DNA of 5,929 nucleotides from Acidobacteriaceae bacterium (GCA_030039895.1 JASHUR010000145.1:1-5929), one strand, 5' to 3'. Shown: positions 1 through 5,082, counted from the stretch's first letter. Notes: generated by a model from the sequence alone, not told the origin. Made by a program: numbers and translations.

Positions 1-468
1 GAGGGCCGCGCTGACTGGAAGCCGCACGAGAAGTCGATGGATCTGGGCCACTTGGCGTCATTGTCGGCCACGATGCCTGGGTGGATTGCGATGATGATTG
101 ATCGTGACGAGCTGGCTCTGGATGATCCTGCGAACGAGCACCTGAAGACCAAGCCTGCCTATTCCAGAGCGGAATTGGCGCGGCTGCTGGATGAAAACGT
201 GACCAACGCCCAGAAAGCCCTGAAGGGCACGACAGAGGAGCACTTAAAGAAGCACTGGCGGCTGATGCTGGGAGGAAAGGCAATCATTGATCAGCCCCGT
301 TATGAGGTGATTGCCGATACGTTCTGCCATCTGGGACACCATCGCGGGCAGCTTACGGTCTACATGCGGCTGCTGGGCGCAAGCGTTCCGGCGATCTACG
401 GGCCCTCTGCCGACGAGTTTGAGTCCCCAGCTCCCCGGAACCAACCTGTGCCAGAACTCGTAGTATAG
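1..468 (+). CDS. DinB/YfiT-like putative metal-dependent enzyme, 5'-truncated by the window edge
   Basis: The frame is open from base 1 and encodes about 155 residues. The coding sequence runs through the ATG at base 37, because the preceding codons read ADWKPHEKSM, a typical DinB-family stretch just before the second helix. The true start is probably some 25-30 residues upstream, outside the window. Family features seen are PGW after helix 2 and, near the C-terminus, CHLGHHRGQLTVYMRLLG followed by YGPSADE. The HLGHHRGQ segment supplies two of the three His ligands that normally bind a divalent metal in this four-helix-bundle fold. The first ligand, usually His in an 'LAxH' context, appears to be Leu here (codon 61-63). 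Members of the family include bacillithiol, mycothiol and glutathione S-transferase-like enzymes, but most are uncharacterised, so no substrate is assigned. A small membrane-protein gene follows 18 nt downstream and may be co-transcribed. Confidence 0.87.
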   Translation, partial: EGRADWKPHEKSMDLGHLASLSATMPGWIAMMIDRDELALDDPANEHLKTKPAYSRAELARLLDENVTNAQKALKGTTEEHLKKHWRLMLGGKAIIDQPRYEVIADTFCHLGHHRGQLTVYMRLLGASVPAIYGPSADEFESPAPRNQPVPELVV

Positions 469-486
469 GGTGCGAGGTAAGCATCC

Positions 487-678
487 ATGCTGAAGTTCCT
501 GCTATGGTGTCTACTGCTTGTGTTTTGCTGGCCACTGGCGCTGCTGGCTCTGGTGGCCTATCCCTTTGTCTGGCTGCTGCTGCTTCCCTTCCGGCTGGTG
601 GGTATTGCGGTTGAGGGCGCACTGGAATTGGTCGCCGCAATTATCTTCCTTCCCGCGCGGCTCCTGCGCGCAATCTAA
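487..678 (+). CDS. Small hydrophobic membrane protein of unknown function (63 aa)
   Basis: This short gene encodes a protein that is almost entirely hydrophobic. Residues 4-34 are rich in Leu, Trp and Phe with Pro at 16, 26 and 34. Arg36 breaks the run, and residues 37-56 form a second, partly amphipathic hydrophobic stretch with Glu43 and Glu47. The tail ends in Arg58 and Arg61. It could be one long membrane helix plus an interfacial helix, or a two-helix hairpin; no signal-peptidase site or enzymatic motif is seen. The ATG is preceded by GAGG at 474-477, nine bases away, which supports real translation. It lies 18 nt after the DinB-like gene, suggesting one transcript. I recall similar short hypothetical proteins in Acidobacteriota, but no function is known to me. 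Frame, ribosome site and composition make it a likely real gene. Confidence 0.72.
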   Translation: MLKFLLWCLLLVFCWPLALLALVAYPFVWLLLLPFRLVGIAVEGALELVAAIIFLPARLLRAI

Positions 679-739
679 TGCAGGCCGGATTCCCGTAGCA
701 CTGCTCGAAGAAGATTTCGCAGAATTTTTGGTACTGTAA

Positions 740-761
740 CAGGCAGCGTTGCGGCTGCTTG
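740..761 (+). other. Hairpin in the leader of the esterase gene
   Basis: Bases 740-747 (CAGGCAGC) pair with 754-761 (GCTGCTTG) around a six-base loop, giving an 8-bp stem with one G-U wobble. It covers the most upstream in-frame TTG (759), which makes that codon a poor start, and ends 17 bases before the GGGAGGA ribosome site at 778-784. It could be a leader structure or chance pairing in GC-rich DNA. Confidence 0.3.
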
Positions 762-788
762 TTGTATGCCCAGCGCCGGGAGGAATCG

Positions 789-1610
789 TTGCAGGCCTGG
801 GCGCAGATGAATCCGGACGAGCGGCGCTCCCGGCTGCACCTTCATCCCCGCTTTCATAGCCGCGTCCTGCCCGACGATCGCGACATTACTGTCTATTTGC
901 CTGCCGGTTACGACGATGACACTGACCGTCGCTACCCGGTTCTCTACATGAATGACGGTCAGAATCTGTTTGACGAGGAGGCAGCGTTTGTCCGGGGGCG
1001 AACCTGGAAGCTGGCCGAGTCCGCAGACACTGCCATCGCTTCCGGAGAGGTTGAACCCCTGATTGTTGTGGGTGTCGCCAATGCGGGCGAGCGGCGGCTG
1101 GCCGAGTACACCCCTACGCACGACTGGAAGATGGGCGGCGGCGAGGCGGACAAGTATGGGCAAATGCTGATTGATGAACTATTGCCCTACATTGCGGCGA
1201 ACTACCGGGTACTGCAAGGTATGGCAAGCACGGGGCTGGGCGGCTCGTCACTGGGGGCGCTGGCAGCACTTTATCTGGGACTGAAGCATGCGGACATCTT
1301 CGGCCGACTGGCGGTGCTTTCGCCTTCCGTCTGGTGGAACCACCGGGTCCTTGTGAGCCTGGTGGGAGAGATGGCTCCGAGAACTGGACCCCGCCCTAAG
1401 ATATGGCTGGATATTGGCGAAGGTGAAGGGCGGCGGGCCGTCGCGGACACGGAGATGCTGGAGCGGCGGCTGCGGTCAAGGGGTTGGCGGCCGGGAGTGG
1501 AGTTGAGCTATTGGCAGATTCCCGGAGGAACGCACGACGAGGCTGCCTGGGCGGCTCGGGTACGACCCATGCTGCGATTTCTCTTCCCCGCCCCGGTTGG
1601 GGCGCCCTAA
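789..1610 (+). CDS. Putative alpha/beta-hydrolase-fold esterase (Esterase D / enterochelin-esterase-like family)
   Basis: The protein is about 273 residues with an alpha/beta-hydrolase layout. An N-terminal strand region contains ITVYLPAGYD and YPVLYMNDGQNLF, typical of the putative-esterase family. The nucleophile elbow is GGSSLG (G-x-S-x-G, Ser154 counting from the TTG at 789). A likely acid is Asp208 in WLDIGEGEG, and the catalytic His249 lies in GGTHDEAAW. No signal peptide is seen, so a cytoplasmic enzyme is inferred. Natural substrates vary in this family (enterobactin-like esters, S-formylglutathione, acyl or feruloyl esters), and none can be assigned. The start is uncertain. TTG at 789 follows GGGAGGA (778-784) at a good distance; the frame stays open up to TTG 759, and the first ATG is at 807 with a weak ribosome site. 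I chose 789. The gene stands alone, with 110 bases before it and 70 after it. Confidence 0.83.
   Translation: MQAWAQMNPDERRSRLHLHPRFHSRVLPDDRDITVYLPAGYDDDTDRRYPVLYMNDGQNLFDEEAAFVRGRTWKLAESADTAIASGEVEPLIVVGVANAGERRLAEYTPTHDWKMGGGEADKYGQMLIDELLPYIAANYRVLQGMASTGLGGSSLGALAALYLGLKHADIFGRLAVLSPSVWWNHRVLVSLVGEMAPRTGPRPKIWLDIGEGEGRRAVADTEMLERRLRSRGWRPGVELSYWQIPGGTHDEAAWAARVRPMLRFLFPAPVGAP
1589..1604 (+). terminator. GC-rich hairpin at the 3' end of the esterase gene
   Basis: CGCCCC at 1589-1594 pairs perfectly with GGGGCG at 1599-1604 around a GGTT loop, just before the TAA at 1608-1610. A second small stem, GCCC 1622-1625 with GGGC 1632-1635, follows and is succeeded by ACTTTT. Neither has a proper U tract, so this could be an inefficient or Rho-assisted end of the esterase transcript. 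The sequence overlaps coding DNA, so chance pairing is possible. Confidence 0.35.
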
Positions 1611-1645
1611 GTCACGGAGACGCCCTGTTTTGGGCACTTTTCGGC

Positions 1646-1651
1646 TATACT
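1646..1651 (+). promoter_or_regulatory. Candidate -10 element for rpsP
   Basis: TATACT lies 29 bases before the GTG start of rpsP and matches the sigma-70 -10 consensus at five of six positions. No good -35 hexamer is found at 16-18 bp spacing (the 17-bp position reads CCCTGT). Transcription would begin near 1658, leaving a leader of about 23 nt that contains the ribosome site AAAGGA (1667-1672). Confidence 0.45.
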
Positions 1652-1680
1652 TGTTGAAGCACTTTGAAAGGATTTCGTCT

Positions 1681-1929
1681 GTGTTAATGATTCGTCTGGC
1701 GCGTTTTGGAGCGCGCAAACAGCCTTACTACCGCGTTGTGGTGATCGAGAAGGACCGCGCCCGCAACGGCCGCTCCATTGAGGTTGTGGGCACCTATAAT
1801 CCCCGGACCAGCCCGGCCTCGGTTGATCTCAAGCGAGACCGCATCGACTACTGGACCGGCAAGGGAGCCCAACTCTCTGACCGGGTGGCCAAACTGGTTG
1901 CCAATCAGCCGGCCCCCGCCGCGGCCTAG
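1681..1929 (+). CDS. rpsP: 30S ribosomal protein S16
   Basis: The product is S16, a small primary-binding protein of the 30S body needed for 16S rRNA folding. The N-terminus reads MLMIRLARFGARKQPYYR, matching the family signature (E. coli begins MVTIRLARHGAKK). The core VVVIEKDRARNGR and VGTYNP motifs follow, then the Asp/Arg-rich RIDYWTGKGAQLSD region and a short Ala/Pro tail. The length of 82 residues is normal. GTG at 1681 is preferred because AAAGGA (1667-1672) lies eight bases upstream and the family N-terminus aligns there without gap. ATG at 1687 is the alternative and would be 14 bases from the ribosome site. The frame also extends upstream to 1597 but gives unrelated residues. It is the first gene of the translation cluster; ffh, often upstream of rpsP, is absent here. 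A 182-base spacer separates it from khpA. Confidence 0.97.
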   Translation: MLMIRLARFGARKQPYYRVVVIEKDRARNGRSIEVVGTYNPRTSPASVDLKRDRIDYWTGKGAQLSDRVAKLVANQPAPAAA

Positions 1930-1944
1930 CCTTCTTTGCCCATT

Positions 1945-1962
1945 GCGGAGAAACACTTCCGC
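1945..1962 (+). other. Small hairpin downstream of rpsP
   Basis: GCGGAG (1945-1950) pairs with TTCCGC (1957-1962) around AAACAC, with one G-U pair. It sits 16 bases after the rpsP stop and has no U tract. It could stabilise the rpsP 3' end or be incidental. Confidence 0.25.
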
Positions 1963-2007
1963 GATTCATGTCACATTATCAATAAGAGCGCTAATGTTAT
2001 TTCTTTG

Positions 2008-2049
2008 CCGGGACAGAGAGAAAGAATTTTCTCTGTTTTCTGTCTCCGG
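2008..2049 (+). other. Long imperfect hairpin in the rpsP-khpA spacer
   Basis: CCGGGACAGA (2008-2017) pairs with TCTGTC (2039-2044) plus CCGG (2046-2049), with T2045 bulged. Inside, GAGAAA (2018-2023) pairs with TTTCTC (2028-2033) around GAAT, and five bases (2034-2038) remain unpaired on the right arm. This gives 16 paired positions. In RNA read through from rpsP it could act as a 3'-end stabiliser, processing site or attenuator. It lacks a U tract directly after the stem, so it is not a standard intrinsic terminator. Its right arm overlaps the -35 region of the putative khpA promoter. Confidence 0.5.
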
Positions 2050-2062
2050 TTATTGGTAATAT
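2034..2062 (+). promoter_or_regulatory. Candidate extended -10 promoter for khpA
   Basis: TGGTAATAT at 2054-2062 fits the extended -10 pattern TGn followed by TAATAT (five of six consensus bases). At 17-bp spacing the -35 position (2034-2039) reads TGTTTT, a weak match, which is tolerable for an extended -10 promoter. Transcription would start near 2069, about 43 nt before the khpA ATG. The surrounding 1970-2065 stretch is clearly more AT-rich than the neighbouring genes, as expected for a promoter. Confidence 0.5.
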
Positions 2063-2111
2063 GACGCGAGCCCGAGAGTGAAACACCCACGTCCTCAAGG
2101 GGGGCAAGGCA

Positions 2112-2408
2112 ATGACTTACGAAGAACGGCCCGATGACATGCAGGAGCTGGTGACCGAAATCGCCCGCGCCCTGGTGGACGAGCCGAATGCTGTTATCGT
2201 CGAAGCGGTGAAACGGCCGGAGAACACGGTTCTACGGCTGCGTGTTGCACCATCTGATGTTGGCAAGGTAATCGGCAAGCAGGGCCGCACCGCGCGGTCC
2301 ATGCGAACCATTCTGGGAGCGGTGAGTATGAAATATCATCACCGCTACACGCTCGACATCCTTGAAGAAGATAAGCAAGGAATTCAGGTGCAGAATGGTG
2401 CGGCTTGA
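2112..2408 (+). CDS. khpA: KhpA-type single KH-domain RNA-binding protein
   Basis: The 98-residue product is a KhpA/YlqC-like protein, essentially one KH domain. The N-terminal helix reads MQELVTEIARALVDEPNAV (residues 10-28). The strand VLRLRVAPSDVGKVIGKQG leads into the GxxG loop (Gly55-Lys56-Gln57-Gly58), which contacts RNA in KH domains. RTARSMRTIL is the following helix, and the final strand is YTLDILEE. The family is usually about 75-80 residues. This one has nine extra N-terminal residues and a short tail after residue 88. In Gram-positive bacteria KhpA pairs with KhpB/Jag to bind RNA and influence cell division; that role here is inference. The ATG follows AAGGGGGG (2097-2104) by seven bases. 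rimM starts ten bases after the stop, so the two are probably co-transcribed. Confidence 0.93.
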   Translation: MTYEERPDDMQELVTEIARALVDEPNAVIVEAVKRPENTVLRLRVAPSDVGKVIGKQGRTARSMRTILGAVSMKYHHRYTLDILEEDKQGIQVQNGAA

Positions 2409-2418
2409 AGCATAAGCC

Positions 2419-3033
2419 ATGACGCTGCGGACGCCGGCAGGCGGGCCATGGGTTATCTTGGCTCAGCTTGTTCGCCCGCAGGGGCGGCATGGTGAGATTC
2501 TGGCTGACATTCTTACCGACTTCCCAGAGCGCTTTGCTGAACGCAAGCGGCTCTATCTGGTTTCATCAGAAACCAGTCCTACATACGTGCGCGAAATGAC
2601 GCTTGAGAACCACTGGCTCCACAAGGGCCGGGTGGTGCTGAAGTTTGCCGGAATCGACTCGATCCACGACGCGGAAACCCTGCGCGGATTAATGGTGGCG
2701 ATCCCTGAGACCGAGCGGGCAGCGCTGCCTGAGGACGCGTTTTACATCAGCGACCTGGTTGGCTGCGAAATCGTGGACGTGAGTACAGCTTCAACTACGG
2801 TTGGCATAATCACGGACGTTGATCGCGACGCCGGGGTACTCACGGTGAAGCGGCCGAGGGGGGGAGAAGTGCTGATTCCCTTTGCCAAGGCATATCTGGT
2901 TAGGATGGATCTAAAGGGAAAGCGCATTGAGATGCGCCTCCCGGCTGGCCTGCTGGACATTAATGCACCCACGACCGACGAAGAGCGGCGCGAGATGGAA
3001 GAGTCCGGGGGAGTAGAAGGCGGCAAAGAATAG
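2419..3033 (+). CDS. rimM: Ribosome maturation factor RimM (16S rRNA processing protein)
   Basis: RimM binds the 30S head near S19 and helps late 16S rRNA maturation. This 204-residue protein shows the two-domain plan. The N-terminal beta-barrel has LAQLVRPQGRHGEI (residues 14-27, family pattern 'GxhGE') and the segment GIDSIHDAETLRG (78-90) preceding LMVAIPE. The PRC-barrel domain begins near LPEDAFYISDLVG (103-115), where many homologues have a YxW or YYW motif, and ends with GEVLIPFAKAYL (149-160) and MRLPAGLLD (172-180). About 24 further residues form a charged, mostly acidic tail rich in Glu and Arg that is absent from shorter homologues. The ATG is ten bases after the khpA stop. The ribosome site is weak (GAAG at 2407-2410), suggesting coupled translation. 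trmD begins six bases downstream. Confidence 0.95.
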   Translation: MTLRTPAGGPWVILAQLVRPQGRHGEILADILTDFPERFAERKRLYLVSSETSPTYVREMTLENHWLHKGRVVLKFAGIDSIHDAETLRGLMVAIPETERAALPEDAFYISDLVGCEIVDVSTASTTVGIITDVDRDAGVLTVKRPRGGEVLIPFAKAYLVRMDLKGKRIEMRLPAGLLDINAPTTDEERREMEESGGVEGGKE

Positions 3034-3039
3034 GTATCA

Positions 3040-3849
3040 ATGCGGTTTGACATCATCACCATCTTTCCGGAGTTTTTCAACGGCATCTTCAGCCACGGCG
3101 TGGTGAAGCGCGCGATCGCCAACGGTCTGGTCGACGTGCAGACTCACGATCTGCGCAATTTTACGCATGACAAACACCGTACGGTGGATGACCGTCCCTT
3201 TGGCGGCGGGGAAGGAATGGTCCTAAAGCCGGAGCCTCTGATGGAAGCGGTGGAGTCGATGGGCCTAGCTGCAAAACGCGAACGAGATGCGAGTCGCGAG
3301 CAAGTGATTCTGCTTTCTGCACAAGGCGCAAAGTTTACGCAGAGTGTTGCGCGGGAGCTGGCCGGGCTGGAGCGGCTGGTGCTGCTGTGCGGGCGCTATG
3401 AAGGCGTGGACGAGCGTGTGAATGAACTGGCCTGTGACCGTGAGCTCTCGATCGGGGACTATGTGCTATCGGGAGGCGAACTGGGCGCGGCAGTCATTGT
3501 GGACGCCACCATGCGCCTGTTGCCGGGCGTTCTGGGTAATGAGGCGTCCAGCACATTTGAGAGCTTTGGTCGGGCAGACGAGGAGTTTGCGGGGGATGAA
3601 GATGGTTCGCCACGCTCGACGCATGGCGCCGGAGGGTTGCTCGACTATCCGCACTACACGCGTCCGGCGGAGTTTCGCGGACTGGCAGTCCCGGAGGTGC
3701 TGGCGGGCGGCGATCATGCAGCCATCCGGCGCTGGCGGCGCGAACGCGCGCTCGAAAAGACGCTGCGGAACAGGCCGGATCTGCTCGAAAAAGCTGAGCT
3801 TTCACGCGAAGATCGTGAAATCCTCGCGTGGCTGAAATCCGCCCGGTGA
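3040..3849 (+). CDS. trmD: tRNA (guanine-N1)-methyltransferase TrmD
   Basis: TrmD is a SPOUT-class enzyme that uses S-adenosylmethionine to make m1G37 in tRNAs, preventing +1 frameshifts. Conserved parts seen are the N-terminal FDIITIFPEFF and the substrate region FTHDKHRTVDDRPFGGGEGM (41-60). The knot with its cofactor loops includes LLCGRYEGVDERV (115-127) and SIGDYVLSGGEL (137-148). Arg159 corresponds to E. coli Arg154, and GLLDYPHYTRP precedes the C-terminal helical domain. The position equivalent to the proposed catalytic base, E. coli Asp169, appears to be Glu174 (TFESF). It is followed by an extra stretch of about 20 acidic and Gly-rich residues (177-198) before GLLDYPHY, in the inter-domain linker. 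The length of 269 is slightly above the usual 230-260. The frame is intact, so this is not a frameshift. The ATG lies six bases after the rimM stop, indicating an operon. Confidence 0.96.
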   Translation: MRFDIITIFPEFFNGIFSHGVVKRAIANGLVDVQTHDLRNFTHDKHRTVDDRPFGGGEGMVLKPEPLMEAVESMGLAAKRERDASREQVILLSAQGAKFTQSVARELAGLERLVLLCGRYEGVDERVNELACDRELSIGDYVLSGGELGAAVIVDATMRLLPGVLGNEASSTFESFGRADEEFAGDEDGSPRSTHGAGGLLDYPHYTRPAEFRGLAVPEVLAGGDHAAIRRWRRERALEKTLRNRPDLLEKAELSREDREILAWLKSAR

Positions 3850-3875
3850 ATGCAGCAAAAATGCCCATTTCCGTG

Positions 3876-3881
3876 TAAACT
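3876..3881 (+). promoter_or_regulatory. Candidate -10 element for rplS
   Basis: TAAACT lies 32 bases before the rplS ATG in the 64-base trmD-rplS gap, which is AT-rich compared with the flanking genes. It resembles the TATACT before rpsP, and both are preceded by a T-run then C-G. No convincing -35 hexamer is seen. It may give rplS an internal promoter besides readthrough from trmD. Confidence 0.38.
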
Positions 3882-3913
3882 AAAAGCTCTGAATCAATTC
3901 CCAGGAAAGTACT

Positions 3914-4267
3914 ATGTCTATTCATCCAGTCATGCAGCGGCTTGCCGATAAGTTGAATCGCACCGACCTGCCCGCCTTTGCCGCGGGCGACACGGTGCGC
4001 GTGCAGGTCAAGATCAAGGAAGGCGATAAAGAGCGCCTTCAGGCATTTGAAGGCATTGTGATCGCCCGCAAGAACGGGCCACAAGGCAGCTTTACCGTCC
4101 GCAAGATGAGCTTTGGACACGGCGTCGAGCGCATCTTCCCCTTCAACTCGAAGGTGGTGGACAAGGTCGAAAAGATCCGCTCGCACAAGGTCCGTCGCGC
4201 ACGCCTGTTCTACCTCCGAGGACTTCGCGGCAAGGCTGCGCGTCTGCAGGAAATCGAGCGCGCGTAA
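3914..4267 (+). CDS. rplS: 50S ribosomal protein L19
   Basis: L19 lies at the 30S-50S interface of the large subunit. The 117-residue product has the family length and the signature KMSFGHGVERIFPFNS (residues 64-79; pattern S-x-G-x-GVER-x-FP). It is preceded by GDTVRVQVKIKEGDKERLQAFEG (in two parts, residues 25-37 and 38-47) and followed by the basic segment KIRSHKVRRARLFYLRG. The ATG is supported by AGGAAA at 3903-3908. It lies 64 bases after trmD and is followed directly by a strong hairpin terminator, so it is probably the last gene of the ribosomal cluster. Confidence 0.97.
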   Translation: MSIHPVMQRLADKLNRTDLPAFAAGDTVRVQVKIKEGDKERLQAFEGIVIARKNGPQGSFTVRKMSFGHGVERIFPFNSKVVDKVEKIRSHKVRRARLFYLRGLRGKAARLQEIERA

Positions 4268-4278
4268 GGTATTCCATC

Positions 4279-4310
4279 AAACGCCCCGGTTCGCATCGAC
4301 CGGGGCGTTT
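4279..4310 (+). terminator. Intrinsic terminator-like hairpin after rplS
   Basis: A perfect 12-bp inverted repeat pairs 4279-4290 (AAACGCCCCGGT) with 4299-4310 (ACCGGGGCGTTT) around an eight-base loop. It starts 11 bases after the rplS stop. The U tract is short (TTT, then GTGTGTG), but the stem is long and GC-rich, and the A-run/T-run symmetry suits a terminator working mainly for rplS. It separates the ribosomal genes from rnhB. Confidence 0.82.
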
Positions 4311-4320
4311 GTGTGTGCGT

Positions 4321-4326
4321 TACACT
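4321..4326 (+). promoter_or_regulatory. Candidate -10 element for rnhB, implying a leaderless start
   Basis: TACACT ends seven bases before the ATG at 4334, so transcription would start at or next to the A of the start codon. No ribosome site precedes this ATG. The upstream -35 position falls in the rplS terminator and has no consensus match, so the element is weak on its own. It resembles TATACT before rpsP and TAAACT before rplS. Confidence 0.33.
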
Positions 4327-4333
4327 GCATTTG

Positions 4334-5074
4334 ATGCCGCGCGCTACTCGCACTCCTGACACATTTTCGCTGGAAGCGCCCGAGATCCAGGACAACGTTG
4401 CGACGGTTTCGGCAGCGACGCTCAAGATGCGGATGCTTCGCTCGCTCGCCTGCGGGAACAAATATGAAAAGGCCGCCCGCGAGCAGGGCGCAACCTGCAT
4501 TGCCGGAGTCGACGAAGTTGGCCGAGGTGCACTGTTCGGCCCGGTCGTCGCCGCGGCAGTTGTCCTTCCACCCGATACCAGAATTCGCGGCTTGCGGGAT
4601 TCCAAACAACTGCTCCTTGAGGAGCGCGAACGGTTGGCAAAGATCATCGAGCGCAAGGCCCTGGCTATTGCCATCGAAGAGGTGGATGCAGAGACAATCG
4701 ACCGCGTCAACATCTACCAGGCTACCCGCATGGCCATGACTGCCGCGATAAAGAAGCTTGCGTGCGCTCCCGATCATCTATTGATTGACGCCATGATTCT
4801 CGATCTGGACTGCGCGCAGACCAGCATCATTTATGGGGACTCGCTGTCCATCTCGATTGCCGCGGCTTCCGTGATTGCCAAGATCCATCGTGATGGTCGC
4901 ATGCGCGAACTGGACGGCATTTATCCGCAATACGGGCTGGCGTCACACAAGGGCTACGGTACGCCGGAACACTTGGCGGCACTCGAGCGGTATGGCCCAT
5001 GCCCTATGCATCGCAAAAGCTTCAGGCCCGTAGCGCAGACTTCACTGCCATGGGACGACGCAATTTCTAATTGA
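4334..5074 (+). CDS. rnhB: Ribonuclease HII
   Basis: RNase HII cleaves RNA of RNA-DNA hybrids and starts ribonucleotide excision repair by nicking at single embedded ribonucleotides. The four metal-binding acids are visible: Asp60 and Glu61 in AGVDEVGRG, Asp152 in LLIDAM and Asp169 in YGDSLSIS (E. coli Asp16, Glu17, Asp108, Asp126). The following AASVIAKIHRDGRM, YPQYGLASHKGYGT and HRKSF motifs are also family hallmarks. Counting is from the ATG at 4334, giving 246 residues. The frame continues upstream to a GTG at 4313, adding MCVTLHL, but that codon touches the rplS terminator, so the ATG is preferred. About 56 residues precede the catalytic core, against 13 in E. coli, and part of this looks low in conservation. 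The stop overlaps or abuts the PIG-L gene's start region, suggesting co-transcription. Confidence 0.95.
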   Translation: MPRATRTPDTFSLEAPEIQDNVATVSAATLKMRMLRSLACGNKYEKAAREQGATCIAGVDEVGRGALFGPVVAAAVVLPPDTRIRGLRDSKQLLLEERERLAKIIERKALAIAIEEVDAETIDRVNIYQATRMAMTAAIKKLACAPDHLLIDAMILDLDCAQTSIIYGDSLSISIAAASVIAKIHRDGRMRELDGIYPQYGLASHKGYGTPEHLAALERYGPCPMHRKSFRPVAQTSLPWDDAISN

Positions 5075-5082
5075 GGATTCCT

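Noticed and set aside
675..1163. A 162-codon minus-strand open frame opposite the esterase gene
   Set aside because: The plus-strand frame has clear esterase motifs; the minus frame has none and no ribosome site was evident.
3541..3640. Possible frameshift explaining the odd TrmD stretch at residues 177-198
   Set aside because: The reading frame before and after the insertion is the same and both sides match TrmD, so an in-frame insertion is the simpler reading.
3422..3835. A 137-codon plus-strand open frame inside trmD
   Set aside because: It is an alternative frame of a well-conserved TrmD coding region, with Arg/Cys/Trp-rich composition typical of a shadow.
3494..4186. A 230-codon open frame on the minus strand across trmD and rplS
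   Set aside because: It lies opposite two certain genes, has no family motif, and reads as a shadow of GC-biased codons.
4277..4777. Minus-strand open frames of up to 167 codons opposite rnhB
   Set aside because: Low-complexity Ser/Arg or His/Ala composition, overlap with the rplS terminator, and no recognisable domain.
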